This document shows positions 11,039 to 23,400 of a stretch of DNA of 64,000 bases, piece after piece. Source of the stretch: Caprimulgus europaeus. Its lineage: Eukaryota > Chordata > Aves > Caprimulgiformes > Caprimulgidae. Numbering within the stretch: position 1 is the first letter of the stretch; each line of letters begins with the position of its first letter. A model generated the notes under the pieces. It worked only from the letters and a program-made list of their open reading frames with translations. It was not told the DNA's origin and ran no database searches. Where the stretch lies: positions 123,678,023 through 123,742,022 of the forward strand of contig OU015523.1 of NCBI GenBank assembly GCA_907165065.1. Direction: 5' to 3'. The position numbers and the translations under genes were made by a program.

Positions 11039-14000
11039 ACATCAGCCATAGATCCAGCTCATTTCACAGTCACATTTTACTTCACCCAGGGCACACAATG
11101 CATCTAGCTTTTGCCCTCAAGCTCACATTTGGTGCTGGTGCTTCTAGACCAACACTTGGGAGGAGCTTATTGGGTGTGTTCCTGGCTTATTACATCCAAC
11201 TGAAAAAAAAGAAAATCAGGGAAGCACTGAGCCCAGCAGTTTTCAAACAGCTCCAAGTCTCAGCACATTTCCAGCTCTAGCATAAAGACACACGGTGCCC
11301 ACAGGGAGTCAAAGCTACCTGCCAAATTTCAAGCAGTGGGATCACAAACAGCATTGACAGTCCCACATCCCAGCAGGAGAATCAAGCATCTAAAATTATG
11401 TCCAGCAATACATTTCCAGAAACACACTGATTTCTCATCAGCTCTTGATGTGCAAATACTATCATCTCTTATACACATTAATCTTTAACACTATAGTCTA
11501 AGGTATATTACTCAGCATCTCCCAAACCTTCTGGTTGCCATAAATGCTGTTCCAGATAGAGACATAAAATCTTTGCTGGGCTGGCCAACAATCACCTTTT
11601 CTGTCCAAAGCCTACTGTAAATTCTGATTATAGAGGTGGCTTTGTTCAGCCAGTCTCCTTCTTTTCCCTTGGGAAACCTAGATGTCAAAAGACCAATAAA
11701 TGCTGGTAATTTATTATGTGGAAAGACAGTCACACAGCTAAGAGAGAACTGAGAGTTAAGGTGAGTTTATGTTTGAAATGGTCAGAGCCTTGTGGTGGCA
11801 AATCAGATTTGTTGCTCCTCTGTTTATATATGCACAGAAATATTTTGGGGGTGAAGGGATGTGAAGTAGAGAAGGATTACCAGCATCACAGGAGCATTGG
11901 GAAGAAAGATATAATTGAGGTTTAAAGGCTGTTCAGGGATTGTGTTGCAAGAAAATAAAGAGGAAAAAAACAAACAACCTCAATTTACCAGGAATCAGAT
12001 AGCTCCAATTTAAAGAGTCTGTTTATCAACATTGATTAAGGAAAGATTGGTTTCTTCCTAAAGGGCAGCAGGTACATCACCACAAGTCCTTAGAGCTCAC
12101 ATCTCTCATTAATAGATGTCACTACCCTGGGCTCTGGAGGCATCTCTGGTTTAATTTTCATGTTTAAATAAATAAGAATTAGATCCATGATATTTGAGGT
12201 TCTCCCAGCATCCAAGTAATCCTCCAGCAGACAAGGGATTTGATACCTTGTCCATCACCTATGCAGACACCTATAAGCACAACCTGCCAGATGATCACTC
12301 ATTTCTCCTCAGCCTCTCCTCAAGTGTCCAACCACCACCTGGATAATTCACTTGCCTGTGCCTTTTCTGTAGGGCTGCAGTCAGAGCACACAGGGAAGCA
12401 TTAAGCACAGCAAGCAGAACAGCTTTCTCCAGCTTCAGGAGGATGCAGTGTACAAAAAAATCTCCATCTCCCACCCTACAGAAGAATGAACTGAGATGTT
12501 AAACAAAGCACTTCATCCTTCCCACCAAAGCCAGCCTATGAACAGCCCAAGAGCTTAGACAGGTATCTGATCTGTGGGAGAGCTTCAAACCTGTGTTGTT
12601 TTCCTCCCACCTGCCTTGTCCATCAACAGCATTTCTACTCTGACCAAGAGGAAGAGAGCTCTCAGCTCCAAGATAGAGTCACCAAGGACATTACACCCCT
12701 GTTGCTTTGGGTTTAGACAGTGAGCAGATGTTTAGAAGATGTCCCAAGGTTTGCCCTCATCTAAACCTCTGCTACTGGAATAGCACAGGGACAAGGAGCT
12801 TGGGAATGCTTTACCACTCAAAAAATATTTGTCCTCAGGAGCCTTGCTGCTCTGCCAGCCTCCTGCCAAGCCCATTTGGCCATATAACTTAACCAGCCAG
12901 CTCCCATCAGATCTGTTGGCAGCTCCTGACTGCTCTTCACAAGGATACAAGGGTTTAGCAGGTCATTCAAGGCTGCTGGCAGGACTCTCCTGCCTCTGCT
13001 TTCACACACAACTGTGCTGGTGCATCAAGGTCTCAAGCTCAAATCAATGCATTGCAGTTGGTGAAATGCTCTAACCATGGTCTACATAATTCCCCCTGTG
13101 AGGAATCAAGCACCACATGGACACCTTCAGTTCAGAGCTGTTCAGCATGGTGGTCCCATGGAGATCTGTCCCCACCAGGTGTTGGGCAAAAAAAAAAAAA
13201 AAAAAGACATTTAACTCTACATTGATGTTCTGTGGTTTGAAGGAATTTAAGACACCCAACTTGTGTATAAAGTGAAGAATGGGAGAGGGGAAGGTGTTAC
13301 CCAAGTAATTAAGTGTTTTGGACATAACAAACAGCATGTAGGGGATGGGAGAGCACTGTAGCTTGACAAATGAAGCAGATGGCCTGAGTCTTGGTGTGGC
13401 CAGTCACAAAGCAGACATTTAAAATAAATAAATATGTACTGCTGCCTCTAGTTCCAAGGAGATGGTGGGAGAAGAATTAGAGATATTCATGATTTCTTAT
13501 CAGCTGGAACCTAATTCTTGTCTCTGGCACAACGTTACGAAGCACATGCTTGGCAGCATGAAAACTAGGCAAGATATCTTCCTGCACCACTTTCTACCTT
13601 TATCAGCCCTCAACACAACTTCACAGCAGCTCCTGGACCCACCTGTGCACCCACTCCCAGTCTTCATTAAGTCACTTTTAGGATCTGTGCTTTTTGTGAG
13701 AAGGAAAAGCCTTTCCCCATGGGTTTGCAGAGGGCCCAGCAGAGAGGGACAATCAGTTTAGTTTTAATTGCTGAAGAATGGTAGAAGTGCATCTCAATAA
13801 CTATTTTTTTTTAAGCTACTGCAGGAATGTGACAGCACATCCACTCAAAACAATCAAGGAAGCAAACACAGGTTCATGCTCTCCATTCTTCATCTGTTGA
13901 GGAATATAACAACTGTTCCTCTAGGAAAAGCACAGCAATTTGCATGCAGGAAATCCAACATACAAGCTGTGCTGCCTGCTGAACAGAGAACTGTCAATTC

Positions 14001-14170
14001 CTTGGGTCACTCTGCTCTGTTATTGTCCTCAAGTTTTTCTCCATGACTGAAGGCAAAGCTTTTTACTGAAGGCAGAAATTCTCAGGCAGCTGTAGACTCC
14101 AGACTGGGGATTTTGGAAAACCCCAAAAGCAACCCCACCAGAATCAAAAAGGAAGGTGTAGGAAGAAATC
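11039..14170. other. Unannotated stretch
   Basis: No CR1 or gene recognised. It holds an A18 run at 13188-13205. Frames of 60-99 codons lack family motifs. Confidence 0.5.
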
Positions 14171-14238
14171 AGAGAATCACAGAACCACAGACTGGTTTGG
14201 GCTGGAAGGGACCTTAAAGATCACCTAGTTCCAACTCC
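14171..14238 (-). mobile_element. Very short CR1 3' tail
   Basis: Only the tail survives: AGAATCACAGAACCACAGAC, then TGGTTTGGGCTGGAAGGGAC and CTTAAAGATCACCTAGTTCC, the reverse complement of a CR1 3' end. It is too short to place in a lineage. Confidence 0.85.
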
Positions 14239-16086
14239 CAGAGCTATGAGCCCATCACAGTCTACCCCAAGAGGTTGGACAGTTATCCCTTCTTCTATAT
14301 CACCCCTGGCCTCCCTTCCAGCAATCCCATGCTGGTACCTTAGCTAGTTAGCTGGGAACTAAGTAGCTTCCCAGTCATCCTTCCTCTTCTCCCAGTTCTC
14401 CATGACTGAGCTGGGATCCTCTCCTGGTCTTTTCCAGAGAAATTTATTAATGCATTGACCATATATGGGCTCATGCACTAATGCAGACAGACTACCTTTG
14501 GGGCACCACCCCAACCCATAAGCTACCAACAACCTGTTCCAGAGGTGCTCTGTCCCATCTTCAGTAGTAAGAGTCACAATCTCCCCTTTCCCTGGGGCTC
14601 ACCCTTCAAACAAGACTCATGAGTGCCTTCAGCACTGTCCTCCTCACAGCTTCTGGACCAGAGCTTGCTTCTCTCTCACCACTTTGAGACATGAAGGCAC
14701 ATCAAACTATCCATAACATTTTTAGGGAGAAAAGGATGTAAACTAGCTCCCTGGCATATCTGGATAAGTGTTAGTTAACTGTGTCTCTACTCTTACAGAC
14801 CAAGTTGGTTTAGGAGTCAACTACCTCAAGTTTAAATGAGGTCATTCTATATCTGCTAAGAAAGCTGTCTTTTATTCCTCACCACCTCAAGCCTTTTTAG
14901 ATTCAGAATTAAAGTCTTTAGCTACAGCTTAGAGCGAGATGAAAGAGAACATATGGATTTCTCTTCACCTCCAAGGCAAGTTAATACCAATCAATCAAAA
15001 GGAGAAAGCAAGTCACACAAAATAAAGTTTAAACCTTCACAGCAGCAAAGTCATTTTCACAGCAGAAAAGACAAACCAGCTGCAAAGAGAGCAGCCAGTT
15101 GCATTTCATAGTGCCTGGGATTCACATGGGATTGAGGGAACCCACAGACATCTCAGGTCCACATTCTGCAGTAGACACAATGGAAGAGGAGATCTTAAGT
15201 CATCATCCCCCGTTTCCCTTTCTCCATCCTTCTGTGAGAGACAGTAAAGGCATCCTCTGAAGTCTGCATCAAACCAAGGAGGAGGGCCAACAATCTTTTT
15301 TTGCAGCCTTAATGAGAATAGCATTCACCAAACGAGAGATAGTGAGAGGAGGAGGAATCAATACATCACAAATATGTCCTAATTTGCAAGTTTAATCACT
15401 CCAGCAAGCTATTAACATATTTCTGAACACAGTTACCTGCCAAACATTCAATTTTCAGTTGCACTGTGCAATAATTAAGATATCCAAGTCACCAAGAGAC
15501 AAAGAAATGGTTGTGCAACCTACCAAGGTCTCAGCTTGGCTTCCTATGAGCAGCTCTAATGTCCCACCAAGTACCAGATTGCACAGAAATGCTGTGTTCA
15601 AGGCTCTGCCTTTGCCAAGTTTTCTTTAATCCATCCCACAGGTTCATGTGTTAAAAAGAAAAGCTGCCCAGTTGCACCAACTTGTTTTCCAAGAGGCCAA
15701 AAAGGAGGAAGAAATTGAAGTCAAAGCACTGACTTATCAAGACATTGATTTATACACTGCAAACACACACTGGAAGGGGGAGGAGGATAAATTAGCACAG
15801 ACACAAGTTGACACATCTTTGTTATCAGCCTCCTGGCAGCCCTGGGACAGGGATCCAACCATAACAGAGTGTGACTGATCCAGCATCTCCAAATCTGCCA
15901 GCCCTGGTGATTAACTACACAGATGTTAATTACAGGATGTAAACAGTGCCCTCGCCTGACCCATAACTTGACATCAGACATTTACAGCTCAGCTGGTGCT
16001 CTGGGGAACCAGTCAGCCATGCAGCATGGTTGTACATGTGCCCCCTCTTGTCAAGCCATTGCAGCTCCTTCCCACTATCCAGCAGA
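14239..16086. other. Unannotated stretch
   Basis: No gene or repeat recognised. A 72-codon minus-strand frame at 14359-14577 and a 76-codon plus-strand frame at 15648-15878 look protein-like in composition, but they have no motif I can name. Confidence 0.45.
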
Positions 16087-16360
16087 TGACATCAAGAGGA
16101 CAAGAAGAAATGGCCTCAAGTTGTGCCCAGGGCAGCTGAGATGGGATGTGAGGAAGAATTTCTTTGCTGAAAGGGTTCTGAGGCATTGGAAGGGGTTGCC
16201 CAGGGCAGTGGTGGAGTCCCCATCCCTGGAGGGATTGAAGAGTCGTGTAGACACAGTGCTGAGGGACATGGGTCAGTGGGGACTGGTCAGTGTTGGGTTC
16301 ATGGTTGGACTATGATCTTAAAGGGCTTTTCCAATTGAGGCAATCTTGTGTTTCTGTGAT
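16087..16360 (+). mobile_element. CR1 3' fragment, lineage C
   Basis: The open sense frame starts close to [20 protein letters not shown] and runs through [13 protein letters not shown] and [18 protein letters not shown] to a stop in the tail. The tail then reads AAAGGGCTTTTCCAATTGAG. It is 5'-truncated at nearly the same place as the copies at 4008 and 46963. Confidence 0.94.
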
Positions 16361-17475
16361 CAAGCATGACACCATCTTTACTTTGCACTTTGTATTCCTA
16401 TCTCCACCTTTTCCATTCATAGAGTAAAAAAACCTCCTCAATGCTAAGAGCTCACAGAGCTTCTACCACAAATAACAAACCAGGACTGCAGCATCATGTC
16501 AGCCCATCATTCAAGAAACACCTTAAGGAATGCAGATCAGTGATTTCACAGGCAGCCCTGGACCAACACCGGTCCACAGCATCCACAGAAGCTTGTGGTT
16601 CACTCTCCAAAGAGGCACCAGAATAAGACTCAAACACATCCAAATCTTCCTCTGCCACAAAGGCACCACTGCTGTCACAGCTGTATTTAGCAATGAAGGA
16701 CTCCACAGTCAACAGCCCACAAGGTGTGGCCAAGACAGAAGACACTGGCATCTTAATACATGTCACCATGACCTTCTGCTGCTCCAGGAATAAACAGAGG
16801 CATAACAAGATAACAGAAATGCAAGTGCACCAAGGAATAAAACAGCTATTCCTGATAAATATTCATTAGCATCTTTCCTTGCTATATAATTTTCCTTTTT
16901 TTCTTTTAGCTACATGTCAGGGAGAGGAGAAGAGTAGATGCCACCAGCCCAAGAAACATCTGACTCTGATAGTTAATAAAACCAACACACAGCTTTACAA
17001 ACACACTCTGAGCCTTTCCACCAAAAGAAAGGTAGAAACAAACACTCTCTCATCTCCCAAAAAGTTTGTCCTCAGGTTGGTTTTCTTCTTAGTATTTCTG
17101 TAGGCAGCTTTTGAAACATCTGAAAAGCACTGTTTCATGTTAAATTCATATATCCAGAAGGCACAGACACTGGGAGAGCACATGAAGCAGACTCAGGATT
17201 TTTACACTGCTTTTCAAACTGTAAGCACGTGGAAGAACAGATGACCTCAGGTGTGGTGAGATGGTGTTGGTGAAAATTCCACACCAGCCTCTAGTTTGGG
17301 GTACTGAGCACCCACCCTTACCCACAGAAGGGCCAAAGAATTGCCTATACACAGCATTTCCAAGTGCCAGGTTTTAGCATGTGGTCACACACACACACAG
17401 AGGCTGAATCCTCTCATGGTGCACAAGAAAATGGTTTCTACCTCTCCATCCATCTACCTGTGCAACACAGGAACT
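16361..17475. other. Unannotated spacer
   Basis: A short (CA)n lies at about 17387-17400. No gene is seen. Confidence 0.5.
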
Positions 17476-17933
17476 CATAGAATGGTTTGGGTTGGAAGGG
17501 ACCTTTCAAGATCATCCAGTCCAACCCTCCTTCAGTGAGCAGGGACATCTTCAACCAGATCAAGTTGCTCACAGCCCTGTCCAACCTGACCTGGAATGTT
17601 CCCAGGGATGGGGCTTCTACCACCTCTCTGGGCAACCTGGGCCAGTGTCTCACCACTCTCAGTGTAAATATTTCTTCCTTCTATCCAGTCTGAATCTCCC
17701 CTCTTTCCATTTAAAACCATTTCCCCTTGTCCTATTGCAGTAGGCCCTACTAAAAAGTTCATCCCCATCTTTCTTATAATCCTCCATTAAGTACTGAAAG
17801 GCCACAATAAGGTCTCCCCAGAGCCTTCTCTTCTCCAGGCTCAACAGCCCCAACTCTCTCAGCCTGTCCTCACAGCAGAGCTGCTCCAGCCCTGGCATCA
17901 TCCTCGTGGCCTCCTCTGGACTCACTCCAACAA
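17476..17933 (-). mobile_element. CR1 fragment, older lineage E
   Basis: The minus strand reads [19 protein letters not shown], then NRTRGNGFKWKEGRFRLDRR and a frame break, followed in another frame by VRHWPRLPREVVEAPSLGTF and VRLDRAVSNLI. The RLD codons are intact where lineage B has a stop. The tail includes GATCTTGAAAGGTCCCTTCC and CATTCTATGAG. Scattered differences and a private frameshift suggest an older copy. Confidence 0.95.
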
Positions 17934-18947
17934 CTCCTGCTCACCTCACAGAGATTAATGCAGAAAAACACATAGGACCTTCAGCCCATTCCTGCTTAAA
18001 ATGAATGGGGACCTGCACCCTGTGGTGAAGTCCCTAATGCAGAGCAGCCTAAAAAAACCCAAAGGTTATCCTTCATTTTGGCCAAGACAGCCCCAAACCA
18101 CAGATTTGTTTCTTCCTTGAGGTCCCAAAGAGATGTAGAGAATCAGCCTGGAGCAAGGCACATGCCACATCACTGTCACCCATCCCAAAAGGGTGGGGAA
18201 AGTCCCAGGAGGACAGGACTTGTGCTAGTACAGGCCACCACAACATTTCAGTCCTGATTCTATCTACACCACACACATCTGGGGTCTCTTTAACCAGCCC
18301 TTTCCTTCCAAAGGGTCCTCCAATAGTTTAAAAATTGGATTTTCCTTCTTTATTTCCCCACACACAGAAGCACAGCACAAAACACAAGCTAATAAGCTCC
18401 CCTCAGGCCAAATGTGATGGGCACAGATAAGGTCAGTCTGGTGCTTATCTCCTCCAAAGCTGCCTATTATTAGCAAAATAGGCTCAACTCCACAACCAGT
18501 GCATTAGTGAGGATCAGCCAGAGCAACACAGGCAGCTGGGCCACCCCACAGCTGTCACCTAGAAGGCACCCAGTTCATACCAGTATGCTGCAAGAGACCA
18601 GAGAACTGGGATGGTTTTTCTTGGGGATGAAGGAAGCCTTGTAAATCAGGTATCCCTTGGCACTATGGCCCTCTCCAGTAACTGGTTCAGAACAAAAAGC
18701 TAAAAAAATAATAAAAAACCACCAAAAACCAAAACAAACACCCCACAAATACACAAGAATTTGGGGATAATTTTTAGCTCCAGAAAAAAATTCTATTTTC
18801 TCTCCACGCTTTTGCAGGCAGCTTCATTCATCTGCCTCTAATCCCTGCTCAGATGCTCTCTGTTGACAGCAATTTTGAATAAGTAAAGGGATTAAACAGG
18901 GTGATTCAGACAACCAAGGTCAGGCTGAATGGGAGCTGAAGTTATCC
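17934..18947. other. Unannotated spacer with A/C-rich run
   Basis: An A/C-rich low-complexity run lies at about 18701-18754. Nothing else is recognised. Confidence 0.5.
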
Positions 18948-19199
18948 TTACAGCAGCACAGACCTGGCCCCATCCATACCATTCATGGTCCCAATCCCAA
19001 AGGACATGATGTAAAGGTCCTCCATGGCTTTCTGCACCACCAAGCTAAGGTTGGTGACTTTCCACATGGTCTGGGGGTAATCAAACCAGAGAGATGTGTT
19101 AGTGTAAAGGATCCAAAACTCACCCCAGCAGGCCTCCTGGGCTCTTTGTAAGGTGATTCCCCCAAGAGTGGCAGGTCCAACATTGAGAGTGATGGCCAT
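18948..19199 (-). other. Unrecognised 83-codon open frame
   Basis: The frame has balanced amino-acid composition with five tryptophans (including EACWGEFWILY and MWKVTNLSLVVQKAMEDLY), unlike the Ser/Pro/His-rich chance frames elsewhere in the window. I cannot place it in a family. A donor-like GGG|GTGAGT lies inside it. A short CR1 tail in the opposite orientation follows at 19225. It could be a fragment of an old retroelement or gene copy, a lone exon, or chance. Confidence 0.2.
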
Positions 19200-19224
19200 A
19201 GCTCACTTCAAAACTCCTTGGCAT

Positions 19225-19274
19225 AGATCTCAATGATCTTAAGGGTCTTTTCCAACCTAAATGAATCTATGATA
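19225..19274 (+). mobile_element. Very short CR1 3' tail
   Basis: The piece CTCAATGATCTTAAGGGTC, then TTTTCCAACCTAAATGAATC and TATGAT is a CR1 3' terminus of about 50 bases. The usual TTGGACT just before it is not clear, so the left limit is uncertain. Confidence 0.75.
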
Positions 19275-20028
19275 GGACACTGAGGAGACCAAGTTTATAG
19301 ACTTTCAAGGGGAAATATGCTTTTAAGAGCAAATTCCACCAAGACAAAAAAAACAGGGATATTGGTTTCACACAGCTAATGCTAGAGGTCTCCAAGAAAC
19401 AAACATGGAACCTGGAAATGTATATCTGATGATAGCATATCTATAAGCATCAACTCTGTTCCTCTGCTCTTTTCTACACCTCTGGACCAGCTCTGCATTG
19501 AAAACTTTCCACAAGTACCTTCCCTGGAGCCCAAACTTCAGGGAGATTCAGCTGAGGAGGAAAAAAAAAAGGACACAAGGGAAGAGCAAACAACTTGTGC
19601 AGAGTCAGCAGTGTCTTCTGGCACCTCAATCAACTGCCTTGTTTTCTTTTGAGGAACTGGAAAGGAAGGAAGTGGATCAGCACTTCAGAACAACAACATT
19701 ACTACAGCTGTGTCCGTGGAGCCTTTCCCATTCAAAACAAGCTCCAGGAATCTAAGGGCTGCTGCAGATTACACAAGAACATGTTTTGGAGACTTATTTA
19801 ACATTTCTGGATGAGCCAACGATGTTATTCCTTGCAGAAAAGCAGAGCTGTATGTGCAGTGCCTACAAGAGTACCCAAGTTGGTCCCTGCAGGACTTCTG
19901 CCCTCCTCCAGCAAGAGATGTCCTGGAGGACACGTTACCACCTCCCAAAAGAAAGGAAGGTGGAATCTCCAACCACTTTCCAGAATAAGTCAACCAGCCA
20001 TATGAGGTAAGGTTGAAGTTGCTTGGTT
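19275..20028. other. Unannotated spacer
   Basis: An A-rich run occurs at about 19559-19570. No gene or repeat family is seen. Confidence 0.5.
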
Positions 20029-20404
20029 TGTTCAGCCTGGACAAGACTGAGAGGAGATCTCATGGCGGTCTGGAACTTCCTCCCAAGGGGAAGAGGAGGG
20101 GCAGGCGCTGAGCTCTTCTCTCTGGCCACCAACGCCAGGAGCAGAGGACATGGCAGGAAGATGTGGCAGGGGAGGGGGAGGTTGGCCATGAGGAAAAGGT
20201 TCTTGAGGCAGAGGGTGGTGGAGCACTGGCACAGGCTCCCCAGGGAGGTGCTCAGGGCACCAAGGCTGACAAGATTCCAGCAGCATTTGGCCAAGGCCCT
20301 CAGGGACATGGTGTGAATGTTGGGATTGTCCTGTGCAGGGACAGGAGTTGGACTCCATCATCCTGGTGGGCCCCTCCAACTCACAACATTCAGTGATTCT
20401 ATGA
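20029..20404 (+). mobile_element. CR1 3' fragment, lineage D
   Basis: Near-identical to the copy at 6500 through the Gly/Arg-rich segment, RFLRQRVVEHWHRLPREV and FQQHLAKALRDMV, with the frame open to its natural stop. It ends in CATTCAGTGATTCTATGA, preserving the terminal motif that the 6500 copy has partly lost. Differences are a handful of substitutions. Confidence 0.95.
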
Positions 20405-23400
20405 ACTAAGAGGTATCTTAAGCCCTCGAACCTCCAACCTGGCCAGGACCACCAACACTTCAGTGTTTGGACCCCTGCTAAAGAGAGAGTACTCTGCACC
20501 ATGCTATTTTTAGGCAGACTCACTGTTTCCTGCATAACTCCTAATAACTCCTCATCTTGTGATTTTTGTTTTCTTTTCTTTTTGTAATTAAAAGCAGCAA
20601 TAATGAATCAGAGAGAACAACCTCAACAAATTCAGTCCTACCAATACACACAACCTGAGCTCAGAGCCTTGCTCAGCAGCATCAGAGGCAGCATTTTAAT
20701 TGTTCCAGCCACCACAGTCCCAGTTCCTACTGCGTCAGCATCCCCTCTCCTGCTTCCCACAAAGCCCAAATGAGCTCTTAGTACAAGAGAAAAGTCCTCT
20801 GTGCAACCACTCTTGTCCCCATGAGACAGCATTAAACAGTTTTAACAACATCTATTTAAATTATTATCTAAAAATACATCTGGCTTTTGCCCACTGCAGA
20901 TGCAGGTAAATCCTCACAGTGACTGTGCTATGGCAAGGACAGATGCTGTGGTACAGCTTGGACCACACTGTTTCAGGTTCTTATCTGTCAAGTCAACAAA
21001 GAGAATCATTTCCAAGCAATTCTCAGTCAATAATCATTTCAGAGGATTACTGGCAATTCCAGTCTCCACTTGCCTTGGGAAGGGTACAAAAAGGATTTTA
21101 TTTTTATTTTAAATAAATAGGAATAATGGATGCCTCACTAACAGCTCACAGGAGAAGCCAAAGTAAGAATTTGCATCGGTTTCAATTCTTTAAGACACCA
21201 AAAATCATCTAATCCTGCACATGTAGGAAGACAATCATCTGGCACTTCATGGTACCTACAGCCAGTTAGACCAAGCATCCCCCTCACAAAAGAAATGAAG
21301 AAAAAAAGCCACCTTGGTCAGAGCAAGTGTTAAATTTGCTCTGTAGTACTTCTAAAATACAGATTTAGCCCAATATTTTTGTAGGCAAAACATCTACTTG
21401 GAGGTAATTTCCATTTCCATGGACTCAAAAGGACTCTCACCTCCTCACAGCCTGGCCCATGCAACATCCATCAACACCTCCTGCAAGCAAAATCTCCTCA
21501 CCATTTACAAAATCCAGGGTGCTCTGGATTGAGCTTCACCACAACCTGGGACATGAGAAACACAACTGGAGGTGGGAAACCACTGCAGTTTGTGCAAGAG
21601 TCTCAACGCTCATCTCTGCAACCTGGACTACTCTGGTGTCTCGTCCTCTGCTCATACAGAAAGTCACATTAAGGCCAAGCAACGTATTCACCTCCCTGTA
21701 ACCTTTCAATTTGCTTCTCTAAAGAAAATTTGTTGTGTTTAGGTCAAGGTTCCACTTTACCTGGACTGCCCAAGGACTCGGTTCCTCCTTGTTGTGTGTG
21801 AAGGAAGGAGGTTAAAAGAGAATCATTTTATATTAACCCCCCAAAAAATAATCTTTAGAATTATTTTAGTATTAGTATTAGGACTGATGACTCCACAAAC
21901 ACAGAGTTAACACACGCTCTAGACCACCACTCTGCCACATCTGAGGGTTTTTTTTGGAGGATTCTTGCATTAACAACAGAAAAGTCACTCCCCTCCTCCC
22001 CATTATTCATTAGCTTTGTAAGGGCAACCAGGAGATCAAAGTGATCCAGAAACGATTCAACCAAACCATCAGCAATGCCACTGAAGCCAGAAAACCTGTA
22101 TTTCACATTCCTGGGCAAGGTTGGAGCTTTCCAGTGACAACTGGATCTCAAATGTATCCTCTGGACTGTACTGGAAGTAGAAGGTGGGGTTAAATCCTCA
22201 GATTTGGATGAGTATTTGGTACAGCTCTATCACAGTTCTCACCACGTGTCCTAGAATTGAAATCTGCTGTGGGATCCAAGCCAAATACTAACATCATTGC
22301 CAGAAAAATTGGCCTCATCCAACATGTTACTGCATGAGATGTTTTCCTTAGAGGATCATGGTCCCACAGAGCATTCAGCTATGTAAGCCTCCACCACAGA
22401 AAGCCTCCAGTTCAAGTCAACACATAAATCTGAGCTTTCCAAGAGAAGCTCCTATCCAAAAATCCTAATTATGGCAGTAACCAGTCCCATGAAGATGAGT
22501 TTCTGCAGCAGAGCTGGACTGAATCACCTCCATACACCTTCCCTGCTCTAGGGAGTGGCATAGTCACCCACCCCACTAGATAACTTCATCTCCAGCTCTG
22601 CCAAATGGAAAGTTTTCAGATGCTCATCAGCTTTGTACTCCAGGGAGACAACACCCTCTCCTCCTCTACACCAGCAATCTTTAGCAGGGAAGTGCAGATG
22701 TGCTCTCACTTTCCAGTTTCTTCTTCCTCCTGAATTCCAACCCCAAGGTTCTCATTTGCTACAAAAAGTGTTTATGCACCAACTTGCCACAACAGGTCTT
22801 GTAGCTGCAGCATTTTATTGCTGCTCTGCAAGCTGATGAATGTGAGCACAAAGCTATGAACAGCACAAGGACAAGGGATCCAACTCCAAAGTCTACACAC
22901 AAAGGGGTAGATCAACACCATCCTAATGCCCCATGACAGACTCCAGACACCAAGACAAGTCTTTGAAACCCAACTATATCACTCCATCACACATAAATTA
23001 CAGCTGCAAGGATTCCAGTTCATTTCTCTCCATAAAATTATGGACCCTAAGTAAGAAGACAACTTACCACTGCCCAAGGGAACAAGGTTTTAAATACCCA
23101 CCATGAGCTTCTTGCTTATTTTGAAGCTACAGCTTTCCATTAGAGCATCTCACACAGGCTCAGACTGTTAATAACTGTGTTTACAGTGGGTGTTGGCTTT
23201 ATCAACAGGATGAATGTGTTCTGGCTGCCAGCCCCATTCTGTTGAAGCATGATATAATCCCTCCAAACATATTCACAGGAACTGCTGTTGTTTAATTAGC
23301 TCATGTGATTTCCACCTAACAGAAGAAAGCAAAAATCCATCAGTCTGCTGCTGCCTTTCCTCTTCCTTCTCATTATGAATCGCCAACAGGTCCCTGCAGG

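Noticed and set aside
21861..22151. 96-codon minus-strand frame with protein-like composition
   Set aside because: No family recognised, and no clear acceptor and donor pair around the frame.
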